A stretch of DNA of 64,000 bases from JABAAI01 sp965261955 (lineage in GTDB: Bacteria > Spirochaetota > Leptospiria > Leptospirales > Leptonemataceae). The stretch is from contig CBDHEM010000071.1 of the NCBI GenBank assembly GCA_965261955.1, positions 1 through 64,000 of the forward strand, written 5' to 3'. Shown here one piece after another: positions 56,547 through 64,000 of this stretch (its first letter is position 1; each line of letters opens with the position of its first letter). Position numbers and translations under genes: made by a program. Below the pieces are notes generated by a model. That model saw only the letters and a program-made list of their open reading frames with translations. It made no database searches and was not told the DNA's origin.

Positions 56547-56936
56547 ATTTTTATTTTATTCATTATGTTTTATAGTTATTTATAAAGTAGGTTTTTACAA
56601 AGATTGGAAAAAATTCTGCGAATAATACTATTATGGGGTCACTCTCTATAAAGTGTATGGATGGCAAGTCATTTTGATTTTTTAGAAGGATGATAATATA
56701 ACCATTTTGCATCATGTTATTTATTTAAAAATAGCCTCGCAAAGCCCCATTGTATAATGGGAAGGGGTTGTCAGGGGAAGAAAAATCAGTCCTACTTGAA
56801 CTTCTAAAAATCTATTTGGAAATAGGCGTTAACCATAGCAATTTTTAGAAGTTTGGTTGGCCATCTACATGTATATTACATGGTATTACATGGTATTACA
56901 TGGTATAATTTACGTAAGGGAGATGCTGAGCAGATA
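56547..56936. other. Intergenic region with an 11-bp tandem repeat
   Basis: TGGTATTACA(T) is repeated about four times at 56871-56915, followed by AAGGGAG. No gene is seen; the long frame beginning at 56853 only arises through this repeat. Confidence 0.4.
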
Positions 56937-57896
56937 ATGACATTCGTTGGTACATTATTGTTTACTTTTGTTTTTCAGACAATCTTCTTCTTTTATTTAT
57001 TGAGTATATTTATATTTCAGTGTCAACCCTCCATAATGGAGAGTAGGCCTTTCCCAAAAGAGAAAAATTCTCGGGTATTTTCTCGTATTGCCCACCGAGG
57101 AGGAGCGGCCTATTTCCCTGAAAATACAATGTTAGCTTTTCGTATGGCACTGGAGAAACCTTATAAAGCAGATATTCTTGAGCTAGATATTCGTCTAAAC
57201 AATAACGGTGTGATTGTTGTGGGGCATGATGAAAATCTAAAACGTACAACGGGTATGGACAAAAATCTCTCTTCCCTTTCTGAGAGAGAAATATCTCGTT
57301 TGGATGCTGCCTATAATTTCCAATTTCCTTTGGAAGCAAAAGCACGGTTACAGTCAAAAACAAAACGTAAATATTCTCGTGCCAAATATCCCTATCGAGG
57401 ATATGGAATACGCATTCCTACCTTGCGAAGAGTATTTCAAATGTTTCCCGATGTAATTTTTAATATCGAAATTAAATCCACAAAGTCTTTTTTGCGAATA
57501 AACAAGGAGCTTTGGAAATTGATTCAAGAATTCAAGAGGCAAGACAAAACGATTATCGTGAGTGTGTCACATGATGCCATAAAAAATTTCAGAAAATTAA
57601 GCAGAGGACAAGTGGCTACGGCAGCTAGCCTTAAAGAAACTATACATTTTTATTTCTCTTGTTATCTTTTATCGCAAAGCTGTAATATTCGCTTTACTAA
57701 TCTGCAATTGCCTCAAATGAAATTTTTGGGAAATATAGGTTTGGATGTAGGTAGTCAAGATTTCATTCGTTTTTCTCATCAACAAGGCTTGCTTGTCTAC
57801 TATTGGACAGTCAATGAAACTGACGATATAAAAAAATTGATTAGAAATGGAGCAGATGGTATTATCACAGATTATCTAGATAAACTTTATTATTAG
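56937..57896 (+). CDS. Glycerophosphodiester phosphodiesterase
   Basis: The ATG at 56937 gives a hydrophobic leader with a Cys at a possible lipobox (SIFIFQC), so a lipoprotein is likely. The GDPD domain follows: AHRGGAAYFPENTMLAF (catalytic His), ELDIRLNNNGVIVVGHDENL (Glu, Asp, second His), RIPTLRRVF, FNIEIKS, and the final YYWTVNETDDIKKLIRNGADGIITDY. It hydrolyses glycerophosphodiesters to glycerol 3-phosphate plus alcohol. An upstream start at 56853 would pass through the tandem repeat and is unlikely. Confidence 0.88.
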   Translation: MTFVGTLLFTFVFQTIFFFYLLSIFIFQCQPSIMESRPFPKEKNSRVFSRIAHRGGAAYFPENTMLAFRMALEKPYKADILELDIRLNNNGVIVVGHDENLKRTTGMDKNLSSLSEREISRLDAAYNFQFPLEAKARLQSKTKRKYSRAKYPYRGYGIRIPTLRRVFQMFPDVIFNIEIKSTKSFLRINKELWKLIQEFKRQDKTIIVSVSHDAIKNFRKLSRGQVATAASLKETIHFYFSCYLLSQSCNIRFTNLQLPQMKFLGNIGLDVGSQDFIRFSHQQGLLVYYWTVNETDDIKKLIRNGADGIITDYLDKLYY

Positions 57897-58003
57897 CACC
57901 TGTTCGGAATGCTCTATAGCATAGATGTTCTAAGAATAAATTTCCTAAAGATGGTGTTGTTGTTTTATGATACCGAATTACTGAATTTTAGATATTCATT
58001 TCT

Positions 58004-58978
58004 CTAGTGATTTTCCTGCTTATCCTTCTTTTGATTTTTCGAATATTCTTCTATGAGACGTTCTATGAGACGTTCTTGGAGACGTTCTTGGAGACGTTCT
58101 TGCAATAGTTCAGATATTTTGAGCATTTCTTCATTAGCACTTATTAGTATGGAAGAGGGGATAGCAATAATTAGAGAAGTTAGCTTTTTTAAACCCAATT
58201 TTTTTACAAAGTCCGCTTCTGCCTTTTCACATTGGATTTTTCCGCAACTGATGATAATGGTATGGGCCTTCCATAGTAAAAGTTGTTCAACAGTTATCCT
58301 TTTAAAGCCTTTGATCCCTTGTTTAGCAGATATATTTTCAACACCCGCTATAGTCACGGCATCATGAAATGTTGTGTTTAGGCCTGCCGTCATACCATAG
58401 TGATAACTCATAGCATTCATTACTTGATGCTTTTGTTTTTTTTGTATTAGAAGTGCTTTTTTTTGTATTTTTGTTAGACGTTTTTGAAAATTAATGATTA
58501 TATGATTCCCTTTTTTTTTTTCATCCACTATTGATGAAATGTTTTTCACATTTTCTATATAATTATCAAAACCTGTAAAATCTTTTAGTAAGAGATAATC
58601 AATATAATTTCGTTGTAACATCTTTCTAAAATCAATTGTATTAAATGAAGCAATGATAGCTATGTCTGGTTTGAGAGCGATAATTTCCTCACTTGTCCGA
58701 TGAAAGCGATACACAGTTTTGGGCCATTTATGAAGGGAATGACTGTATAGAGTATTATCTATCATGGCCGGTACAGCAACGGTTTTCTTGTGACTTTTTT
58801 TCCCAAGTTGCCAGAGTATTTCTGCACTAAAAAGATTTGTAGCTACAATGCGAGAGTATTTTTTCCCCAACTTGTAATGGTCTTGATTGCTTTCTTTTTT
58901 TGGTGTGCAAGTGATTAAAGTGAAAAATAGAAAGGAGTATGAGGATTGTTTTATAATAAAAAAAAGGAAATATTTCAT
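58004..58978 (-). CDS. ABC transporter substrate-binding protein (BtuF/FepB type)
   Basis: 324 residues. A signal peptide with a lipobox (FFTLITC) precedes the periplasmic-binding-protein type 2 pattern: SRIVATNLFSAEILWQLGKK, IALKPDIAIIASF, YIENVKNISSIV and GIKGFKRITVEQLLLWKAHT. Such proteins deliver iron chelates, heme or cobalamin to an ABC importer; the other transporter genes are not adjacent. The C-terminus holds five units of four residues (LQER/LIER, 12-bp repeats) that look like recent slippage. Ligand unknown. Confidence 0.8.
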   Translation of the reverse strand: MKYFLFFIIKQSSYSFLFFTLITCTPKKESNQDHYKLGKKYSRIVATNLFSAEILWQLGKKSHKKTVAVPAMIDNTLYSHSLHKWPKTVYRFHRTSEEIIALKPDIAIIASFNTIDFRKMLQRNYIDYLLLKDFTGFDNYIENVKNISSIVDEKKKGNHIIINFQKRLTKIQKKALLIQKKQKHQVMNAMSYHYGMTAGLNTTFHDAVTIAGVENISAKQGIKGFKRITVEQLLLWKAHTIIISCGKIQCEKAEADFVKKLGLKKLTSLIIAIPSSILISANEEMLKISELLQERLQERLQERLIERLIEEYSKNQKKDKQENH

Positions 58979-59083
58979 GTTAGGTATGATCCTATAGCTT
59001 CCCGAGTTTCTTTATATTGGTCGGGAAAAAAGGTCAGGATGTAGGATTTCAGTAGCAATCTCTATACTGTGAGAATCAATTAC

Positions 59084-59797
59084 TCACAAATATTCTATTA
59101 TCTCTTCTATGGATTGCAAAAGAATAGTAGCCCCCTCCCACTCTTGGTCTGTTCCATGACCATAGCTAGCTGCAATAAATGGAATATTATTTTTATGAGC
59201 TGCATCTCTGTCGCTAGCACGGTCACCAATCATAACAACTTCTTGTGAATCCAACTGGTGTATTTTAAGTATATAAGCGACTAACTCATTTTTATTTTTT
59301 ATTTTTTTGTTATCGATGGCATCTATTTTTTCGAAATATTGTAGGGTATCACTCATTCTTAAAATGACTTCAATATAAGGATAGCGCCCATTGCTTGCAC
59401 TAAAAAATAGATAACCTTTTTTGTGGAGTTTTTTGAGTGTCTCCGTCATTTTTTCATAGTATTTACCCTTTCCAAAACTAATTTCTTTTACGAGACCTGA
59501 GAGTACCATTCTAGCAATGTATTCCTGCTCCTCTTCTTCTAAATTTGGAGCTAAATTTTGGAAGATCTCTTTTACAGGTTTCCCTACTTCCGCTAGGACT
59601 TGAGGCAGGGTTGGGATAATCAGATTTTTTTTGCTCTCCACCTGGAAATCAAAAAAAGCTTTTTGATAAGTCGAAGTGAGGATATCTTCGGCAGAAAATA
59701 GTGTACCATCTATATCCCATAGTATAGCTTTAATTCTGGTAGCCTTGATTTCGATTTTACTTTGGGGACCTAAAGCTACTTTCTGATGAGAGGGCAT
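59084..59797 (-). CDS. HAD superfamily phosphatase (Gph-like)
   Basis: 237 residues. Motif I is LWDIDGTLF (nucleophile Asp), motif II is the FSASNGRYPY region, and motif IV is VVMIGDRASDRDAAHKN. A four-helix cap lies between I and II (YQKAFFDFQVESKKNLII ... EEEEQEYIARMVL). It resembles phosphoglycolate phosphatase-type enzymes; the substrate is not assignable. The Met at 59797 begins MPSHQKVALGPQ, and the catalytic domain starts about 30 residues later. Confidence 0.8.
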   Translation of the reverse strand: MPSHQKVALGPQSKIEIKATRIKAILWDIDGTLFSAEDILTSTYQKAFFDFQVESKKNLIIPTLPQVLAEVGKPVKEIFQNLAPNLEEEEQEYIARMVLSGLVKEISFGKGKYYEKMTETLKKLHKKGYLFFSASNGRYPYIEVILRMSDTLQYFEKIDAIDNKKIKNKNELVAYILKIHQLDSQEVVMIGDRASDRDAAHKNNIPFIAASYGHGTDQEWEGATILLQSIEEIIEYL

Positions 59798-60344
59798 GGG
59801 GTGTTTTGCTAAAAAGAAAAAAAGAGGAACGAATCACTAGGACACTTGTCTCATATCTAATTAGTACTTTTCCTGTCCATATTGAATCTTTCATTTTAAA
59901 TGTTTGTAACATTCTGGATTCAATTCCGAAGTGTAACAGTCCCAAAATAGGGCTGAAAGTCAGGCGTGTAGCACTCGGAATTGTACCCGTATCCGTTCAT
60001 GCTGTGAACAAATAATGATGTTGACTTTTGCGAATACCTCCCGTTATCGTGTCTCATCTTGCTGTGGGTATAGTATAGGCATCTGTTTTGAGCAAGGCCT
60101 TGTATTAGCTGTGGTAGGGTGGCTTGATTTGGAAGTTATCTTGGGTCGGACTGAAAAAGGAAAATGGGACTGAGTGGGCAGAGCTTTATCTTGTAATGGA
60201 AACACTGGAGTTGCATTCTATTATCCGGATACATAGGCTTGTCTCCATTAAGAAGACGAATCAAAATAGAGTGTCTACTTCGAGATAACTCACAGACATA
60301 GGAGCACACTACTTACCTATTTTTTGCCAAGCTCCATATACTAT
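59798..60344. other. Intergenic region, nothing recognised
   Basis: Several short open frames but none with a ribosome site, a conserved motif or a homologue I recognise. No tRNA or terminator seen. Confidence 0.35.
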
Positions 60345-60450
60345 GAGACTGTCGCTAAATGTAAAGAATTACAAATAGGATGCTATGAACGCCTATTCAA
60401 GGCATTTTAGAAGATTAAATTCCTGTTTTTTTGTATTTCGCAACAGTCCT
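60345..60450 (+). mobile_element. Small inverted-repeat element, copy G
   Basis: GAGACTGTCGCTAAATGTAA at the left, CAAGGCATTTTAGAAG inside and TTTGTATTTCGCAACAGTCC at the right. Among the best preserved copies; it defines the right end of the family. It lies 63 bp before the MarR gene. Confidence 0.8.
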
Positions 60451-60513
60451 TCTATTGTTGAGTTTGCTGTGAAAAATAAAGCATTCGTGACATGCCTTTT
60501 GTGATAAAATACG

Positions 60514-60843
60514 ATGCCTCCTATCGAACCACACTTTCTAAATATTTTTCGTCTACTAAACGAAAAACCAAAAACAAGCCAAAGAAAAATGGCCAAAGAG
60601 TTAAAGATCAGCTTGGGTAAGGTGAATTACTGCCTCAATGCACTGTTAGATAAGGGTTGGATTAAAGTCAAAAATTTTAAGAATAGCAAAAATAAATTAG
60701 CTTATGCTTATATACTCACTCCAAAGGGATTGGAAGCTAAGACGCAACTCACTCTATATTATTTACGCAAGAAGACAAAGGAATATGAGGAACTCAAGCA
60801 TACGATAGAGATTTTGCATAAAGAAGTGGCTCAAGAAGAGTAG
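60514..60843 (+). CDS. MarR family EPS-associated transcriptional regulator
   Basis: 109 residues with a winged-helix fold (LLNEKPKTSQRKMAKELKIS, LGKVNYCLNALLDKGWIKVK, NFKNSKNKLAYAYILTPKG) and a C-terminal helix. This form is characteristic of the regulators that sit at the head of exopolysaccharide or O-antigen loci, and here it precedes such genes. The target promoters are unknown. Confidence 0.85.
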   Translation: MPPIEPHFLNIFRLLNEKPKTSQRKMAKELKISLGKVNYCLNALLDKGWIKVKNFKNSKNKLAYAYILTPKGLEAKTQLTLYYLRKKTKEYEELKHTIEILHKEVAQEE

Positions 60844-61148
60844 ACAGATATAATGCACGTCAAAACAAAAAAGCTATGTACTCTCTAAAACATATAATCA
60901 AATTTTATTTATATCATACCTGTCATTCAGTATTCAAGAGTCATTATAACTACCTAGGTGCCCGATCTGTGCACACGCGAATATTTATGAAAAAACAAAG
61001 GGAACGATTATTTAGTGTATGGCATAATTCATATGTTCTTTTGGCATATGCTCTTATTTCACTTTTGTGTTGTATACGTAAGATTGTTCATCCATTGCTT
61101 TGACTAAAGGTGAAACTTCTTTTCCCATCTGTTTCTGTTCGACTATAA
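60844..61148. other. Spacer before the fucose gene; a 75-residue open frame of doubtful status
   Basis: The frame at 60876-61103 (MYSLKHIIKFYLYH, then SYVLLAYALISLLC) has one hydrophobic stretch but no ribosome site and no recognisable family. I do not call it as a gene. Confidence 0.3.
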
Positions 61149-62081
61149 ATGATGGAAAAATCAGCAAAAATATATATAGCGGGGCATACAGGTCTTGCCG
61201 GTTCAGCTATCTTGCGTGTATTAGAAAAGGGGGGTTATACAAATGTCTTAAAAAGAGAGCATATCAAGCTAGATTTAACACGCCAAAGCGATGTCGAATT
61301 TTTTTTTGAAACAGAAAAACCAGAGTATGTTATTTTAGCCGCTGCAAAAGTGGGAGGCATAGGTGCCAATAATCGCTTGCGAGCAGATTTTATACGAGAA
61401 AATTTACAAATACAAACAAACGTAATTACAGAGGCAGCAAAGATCCGTGTAAAGAAATTACTTTTTTTGGGTTCGTCATGTATATATCCTAAATTTGCCA
61501 AGCAGCCCATCTCAGAAGAAGAGTTATTGAGTGGGAAACTTGAACCGACAAATGATGCCTATGCCGTTGCCAAAATTTCTGGTATATATATGTGTCAGAG
61601 TTATAATAAACAATATGGAACGTCTTTTATATCGGTTATGCCTACGAATTTATTTGGTCCTGGGGATAATTATGATTTGGAGGATTCACACGTCTTGCCT
61701 GCGTTGATGCGGAAAGCCCATGAGGCGAAAGTGAACAATGCTAGTGAATTTATGGTTTGGGGTAGTGGGAAAGTCCGTCGCGAATTTTTGTACGTTGATG
61801 ATCTAGCCGATGCCTGTCTCTTTTTGATGCAAAATTATACAGAGAACGAAATTATAAACATAGGAACCGGCCAAGACTTAACTATAGCTGAGTTAGCTAA
61901 AGAAATTAAAGAAGTAATAGGATACAAGGGTAATATAGAATATGATAGCACGCGTCCAGACGGTACGCCTCGCAAGTTACTAGATAGTTCTAAAATTCAT
62001 AAATTAGGCTGGAGCCATAAAGTAAAATTAAAGCATGGGCTTGAATTGGCCTATCAAGATTTTTTAAAGTGCTATAGTTAA
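61149..62081 (+). CDS. fcl: GDP-L-fucose synthase
   Basis: 310 residues, short-chain dehydrogenase type. The NADP motif is GHTGLAGSAI, with SSCIYPKFA holding the catalytic Ser and YAVAKISG the Tyr-x-x-x-Lys. PTNLFGPGDNYD and SHVLPALMRK are characteristic of GDP-4-keto-6-deoxymannose epimerase/reductase. It makes GDP-L-fucose for surface glycans. The glycosyltransferase gene starts 6 bp after it. The mannose dehydratase gene gmd is not in the window. Confidence 0.9.
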   Translation: MMEKSAKIYIAGHTGLAGSAILRVLEKGGYTNVLKREHIKLDLTRQSDVEFFFETEKPEYVILAAAKVGGIGANNRLRADFIRENLQIQTNVITEAAKIRVKKLLFLGSSCIYPKFAKQPISEEELLSGKLEPTNDAYAVAKISGIYMCQSYNKQYGTSFISVMPTNLFGPGDNYDLEDSHVLPALMRKAHEAKVNNASEFMVWGSGKVRREFLYVDDLADACLFLMQNYTENEIINIGTGQDLTIAELAKEIKEVIGYKGNIEYDSTRPDGTPRKLLDSSKIHKLGWSHKVKLKHGLELAYQDFLKCYS

Positions 62082-62087
62082 ACTATT

Positions 62088-63587
62088 TTGAAGCCAACGA
62101 AATTGAAAATACTCCAATTGAATACCTATGACAAGTGGGGAGGGGCGGAAAAGATGGCTTTACAGCTTCATCGTGCCCATTTGCGTAATGGCCATTGGCC
62201 TTATTTGGCAGTAAAGAAAGCATTTTTGGAAGAAAAAAATGTATGGTCACTAACGCCCCACAATGGTGCAAAAAAAATCATCAGGAAACAAAAATCTGTC
62301 AAAAAAAGGGTTCAAAAGCATCAACGAATAATTGAAATAATTGCATTCGCTGTGCAAAGTAATTTGCAGCGATGTAAGGCGTTTTTACAGGCAACGCTAT
62401 TTCATAAATCAAACTTGCGTTTTTTAAAACCTATTTTACGCTGTTTCCCGCGTTGGGAAGGCTTTCAATATAATTTTTATGCTATTTTGTGTTCTCCCAC
62501 TTGGCGACAAAAATGGGATTTTACTCAGTGTCTTTGGCAAGGTCGTGAAGCATTTGATTACCCCATGAGCCAAGATTTATTGTTAACATTGCATAATGAT
62601 TTCAATTGGCAACCGCATCTCATCCATGCTCATAATTTGCATGGAAACTATTTTGACTTACGTTTGTTAGAGAAACTGAGCCATAAATATCCAGTATTTT
62701 TGACACTACATGATCAATGGAGTTTTACGGGACACTGTGCCCATAGCTTTGATTGTAGCCACTGGCAGAGTGGCTGTGGTAAGTGTCCAGATTTGAATAG
62801 TTATCCACCACTTTGGCGGGATGGTACGGCTAAAAACTGGAAGCAAAAACAAAAAATATATCAAAACTCAAAGTTATATATAGTGACCCCTTCTCAGTGG
62901 TTAATGGAATGCGTTCAACGTTCTATGCTAGCACCGGCATTGCAAGAGGCAAGAGTTATTCCCAATGGCATCGATTTGAGTGTGTTTAGGCCAGGAGATA
63001 AACAGAAGGCACGTCAAAAACTAGGAATTGCTTCAGATGCATCGGTCGTGCTTTCCGCTGCAAGTGGTTTGCGTCATAGTGTTTATAAAGATTACAAAAC
63101 TTTGAGTAATGGGCTCAAAGTGGCTTCACAAAAAATTGAAAATTTAGTCTTGCTAGCGCCTGGTGCTCATATGAATCATCAGGGCGTGAAAAGAAAACGT
63201 TTAGCTAAGGCTACAATGCTCTTTTATCCTTTTGAAGAAGATCCTTCTATGCTGGTTACTTTTTATCACGCAGCAGATGTTTATGTGCACACCACACGAG
63301 CCGATACATTCCCTTCGGTAATATTGGAAGCTCTTGCCTGTGGTTTGCCTGTTATTGCAACAAAAGTGGGAGGGATACCTGAGCTGATTACCAATGGAAA
63401 GGAAGGTATTTTAATTCCTTTAGGAGATGTGCATGCCCTTGTGAATGCGCTGATTGTGTTATTAAAAAACAAATACTCTTGCGAGCAAAAGGGAAAGCGT
63501 GCACAACAACGTATTCAAAAAAAATATAGTGAAGGTGGAATGGTGGACAGTTATATGCAATTCTATCGAGAAGTATTAGCAAATTAG
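62088..63587 (+). CDS. Glycosyltransferase family 4
   Basis: 499 residues, GT-B fold. The N-terminal motif is LQLNTYDKWGGAEKMALQLH. The C-terminal donor site is PSVILEALACGLPVIATKVG (E-x7-E region) with GIPELI. A long insertion at about 50-160, rich in Lys/Arg and Trp, is unusual. HDQWSFTGHCAHSFDCSHWQ followed by GKCP is a Cys/His-containing block also seen in some family members. The start is TTG at 62088 without a clear ribosome site, so translation may be coupled to the upstream gene. It transfers a sugar in surface-polysaccharide assembly; the acceptor is unknown. Confidence 0.85.
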   Translation: MKPTKLKILQLNTYDKWGGAEKMALQLHRAHLRNGHWPYLAVKKAFLEEKNVWSLTPHNGAKKIIRKQKSVKKRVQKHQRIIEIIAFAVQSNLQRCKAFLQATLFHKSNLRFLKPILRCFPRWEGFQYNFYAILCSPTWRQKWDFTQCLWQGREAFDYPMSQDLLLTLHNDFNWQPHLIHAHNLHGNYFDLRLLEKLSHKYPVFLTLHDQWSFTGHCAHSFDCSHWQSGCGKCPDLNSYPPLWRDGTAKNWKQKQKIYQNSKLYIVTPSQWLMECVQRSMLAPALQEARVIPNGIDLSVFRPGDKQKARQKLGIASDASVVLSAASGLRHSVYKDYKTLSNGLKVASQKIENLVLLAPGAHMNHQGVKRKRLAKATMLFYPFEEDPSMLVTFYHAADVYVHTTRADTFPSVILEALACGLPVIATKVGGIPELITNGKEGILIPLGDVHALVNALIVLLKNKYSCEQKGKRAQQRIQKKYSEGGMVDSYMQFYREVLAN

Positions 63588-63597
63588 TTTGAATCCA

Positions 63598-64000
63598 ATG
63601 TCTAAAAAAAGAAAAAATACCTCCACTTCTGAAAAGTGGGATTTAGTGATTTCTGCTGATCATAATTGGTTTGATTTACATTTGAAAGAACTATGGCGCT
63701 ACCGTGATTTGGTTTACTTGTTTATCCGACGTGATTTTGTAGCCAACTATGTGCAGACAATTTTGGGTCCGTTGTGGTTCATAATACAACCTCTTTTCTC
63801 TTCCATTGTCTATACTGTTGTTTTTTCCAAGATAGCACGTATCCCCACAGATGGCCTACCGCCTTTTCTGTTTTATATGGGGGGGAGTATACTCTGGAGC
63901 TATTTTATATCATGCTTTCAAGGAGCATCTAATACCTTGGTAGCAAACGAGGGAGTGTTTGGTAAGGTTTATTTCCCACGCTTGAGCGTACCTTTGGCAA
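63598..64000 (+). CDS. ABC-2 type polysaccharide export permease (Wzm/TagG-like), cut by window end
   Basis: From the ATG at 63598 the frame reads MSKKRKNTSTSEKWDLVISA, then LWRYRDLVYLFIRRDFVANY, TILGPLWFIIQPLFSSIVYT and FGKVYFPRLSVPLA. This is the N-terminal part of the Wzm-type permease that exports completed O-antigen or teichoic acid chains with an ATPase partner. The rest of the gene and the expected wzt-like ATPase lie beyond the window. It follows the glycosyltransferase by 10 bp. Confidence 0.88.
   Translation, partial: MSKKRKNTSTSEKWDLVISADHNWFDLHLKELWRYRDLVYLFIRRDFVANYVQTILGPLWFIIQPLFSSIVYTVVFSKIARIPTDGLPPFLFYMGGSILWSYFISCFQGASNTLVANEGVFGKVYFPRLSVPLA

Noticed and set aside
60876..61103. 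75-residue open frame with one hydrophobic segment
   Set aside because: No ribosome site or recognisable homologue; kept as spacer.
1..64000. tRNA genes and riboswitches (including a TPP riboswitch near thiS/thiE)
   Set aside because: No cloverleaf-like blocks and no TPP core motifs were found by eye in the intergenic regions; a covariance-model scan would be decisive.

Overview
The window is a low-GC stretch of a diderm, flagellated bacterium, most likely a spirochaete near Leptospirales. The taxonomic call is an inference. It rests on periplasmic-flagellum type genes (fliD, fliO), lipopolysaccharide and outer-membrane lipid transport genes (an LptF/LptG permease, an MlaE permease), a solitary 5S rRNA gene, and a MarR-type EPS-associated regulator directly upstream of nucleotide-sugar, glycosyltransferase and ABC-2 export genes. 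As I recall, that last arrangement resembles the marR-flanked left end of leptospiral O-antigen loci. Start codons are often TTG or GTG.

Layout. 1-3.7 kb: IS5-family transposase pieces, a frameshifted remnant of an FG-GAP repeat lipoprotein, an HPr gene, a WYL regulator and a tandemly duplicated small repeat. 4.0-6.9 kb: ribosomal/RNA polymerase operon infA-rpmJ-rpsM-rpsK-rpoA-rplQ, without rpsD in its usual place. 7.3-14.8 kb: TPR protein, LptF-type permease, CTP-dependent lipid kinase family protein, argD, an esterase, an isolated 5S rRNA and a Fur regulator. 14.8-18.7 kb: decayed IS256 transposase and two near-identical copies of an Rpn-type PD-(D/E)XK nuclease gene, one frameshifted.

18.8-37.4 kb is the unusual part. 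A two-gene cassette, consisting of a secreted FG-GAP (calcium-loop, beta-propeller type) repeat protein followed by a signal-peptide protein with features of an outer-membrane barrel, occurs three times, with further fragments. Each cassette is preceded by a long array of short hairpin-forming repeats and followed by the same half of a small inverted-repeat element. The FG-GAP genes carry 14, 2 and 7 repeats. The barrel genes carry a G tract in the signal-peptide region (GGGGAGG, 7 G and 9 G), and the 9 G copy is out of frame. This looks like a surface-protein family amplified and diversified by recombination, possibly with phase variation.

37.4-64 kb is mostly ordinary: map, a GMC oxidoreductase with its small subunit, fumC, an alpha/beta hydrolase, an MrfA-like helicase overlapping lipB, fliD and an unknown neighbour, a minus-strand cluster xseB-hypothetical-mlaE-thiS-thiE, fliO, an M23 peptidase, a glycerophosphodiesterase, a periplasmic binding protein, a HAD phosphatase, and the start of a surface-polysaccharide locus cut by the window end. 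A family of about 105-bp elements with inverted ends GGACTGTTGCGAAAT / ATTTCGCAACAGTCC is scattered through the window, and one copy supplies the C-terminus of a gene. All functional calls are from reading the sequence; no database search was run.
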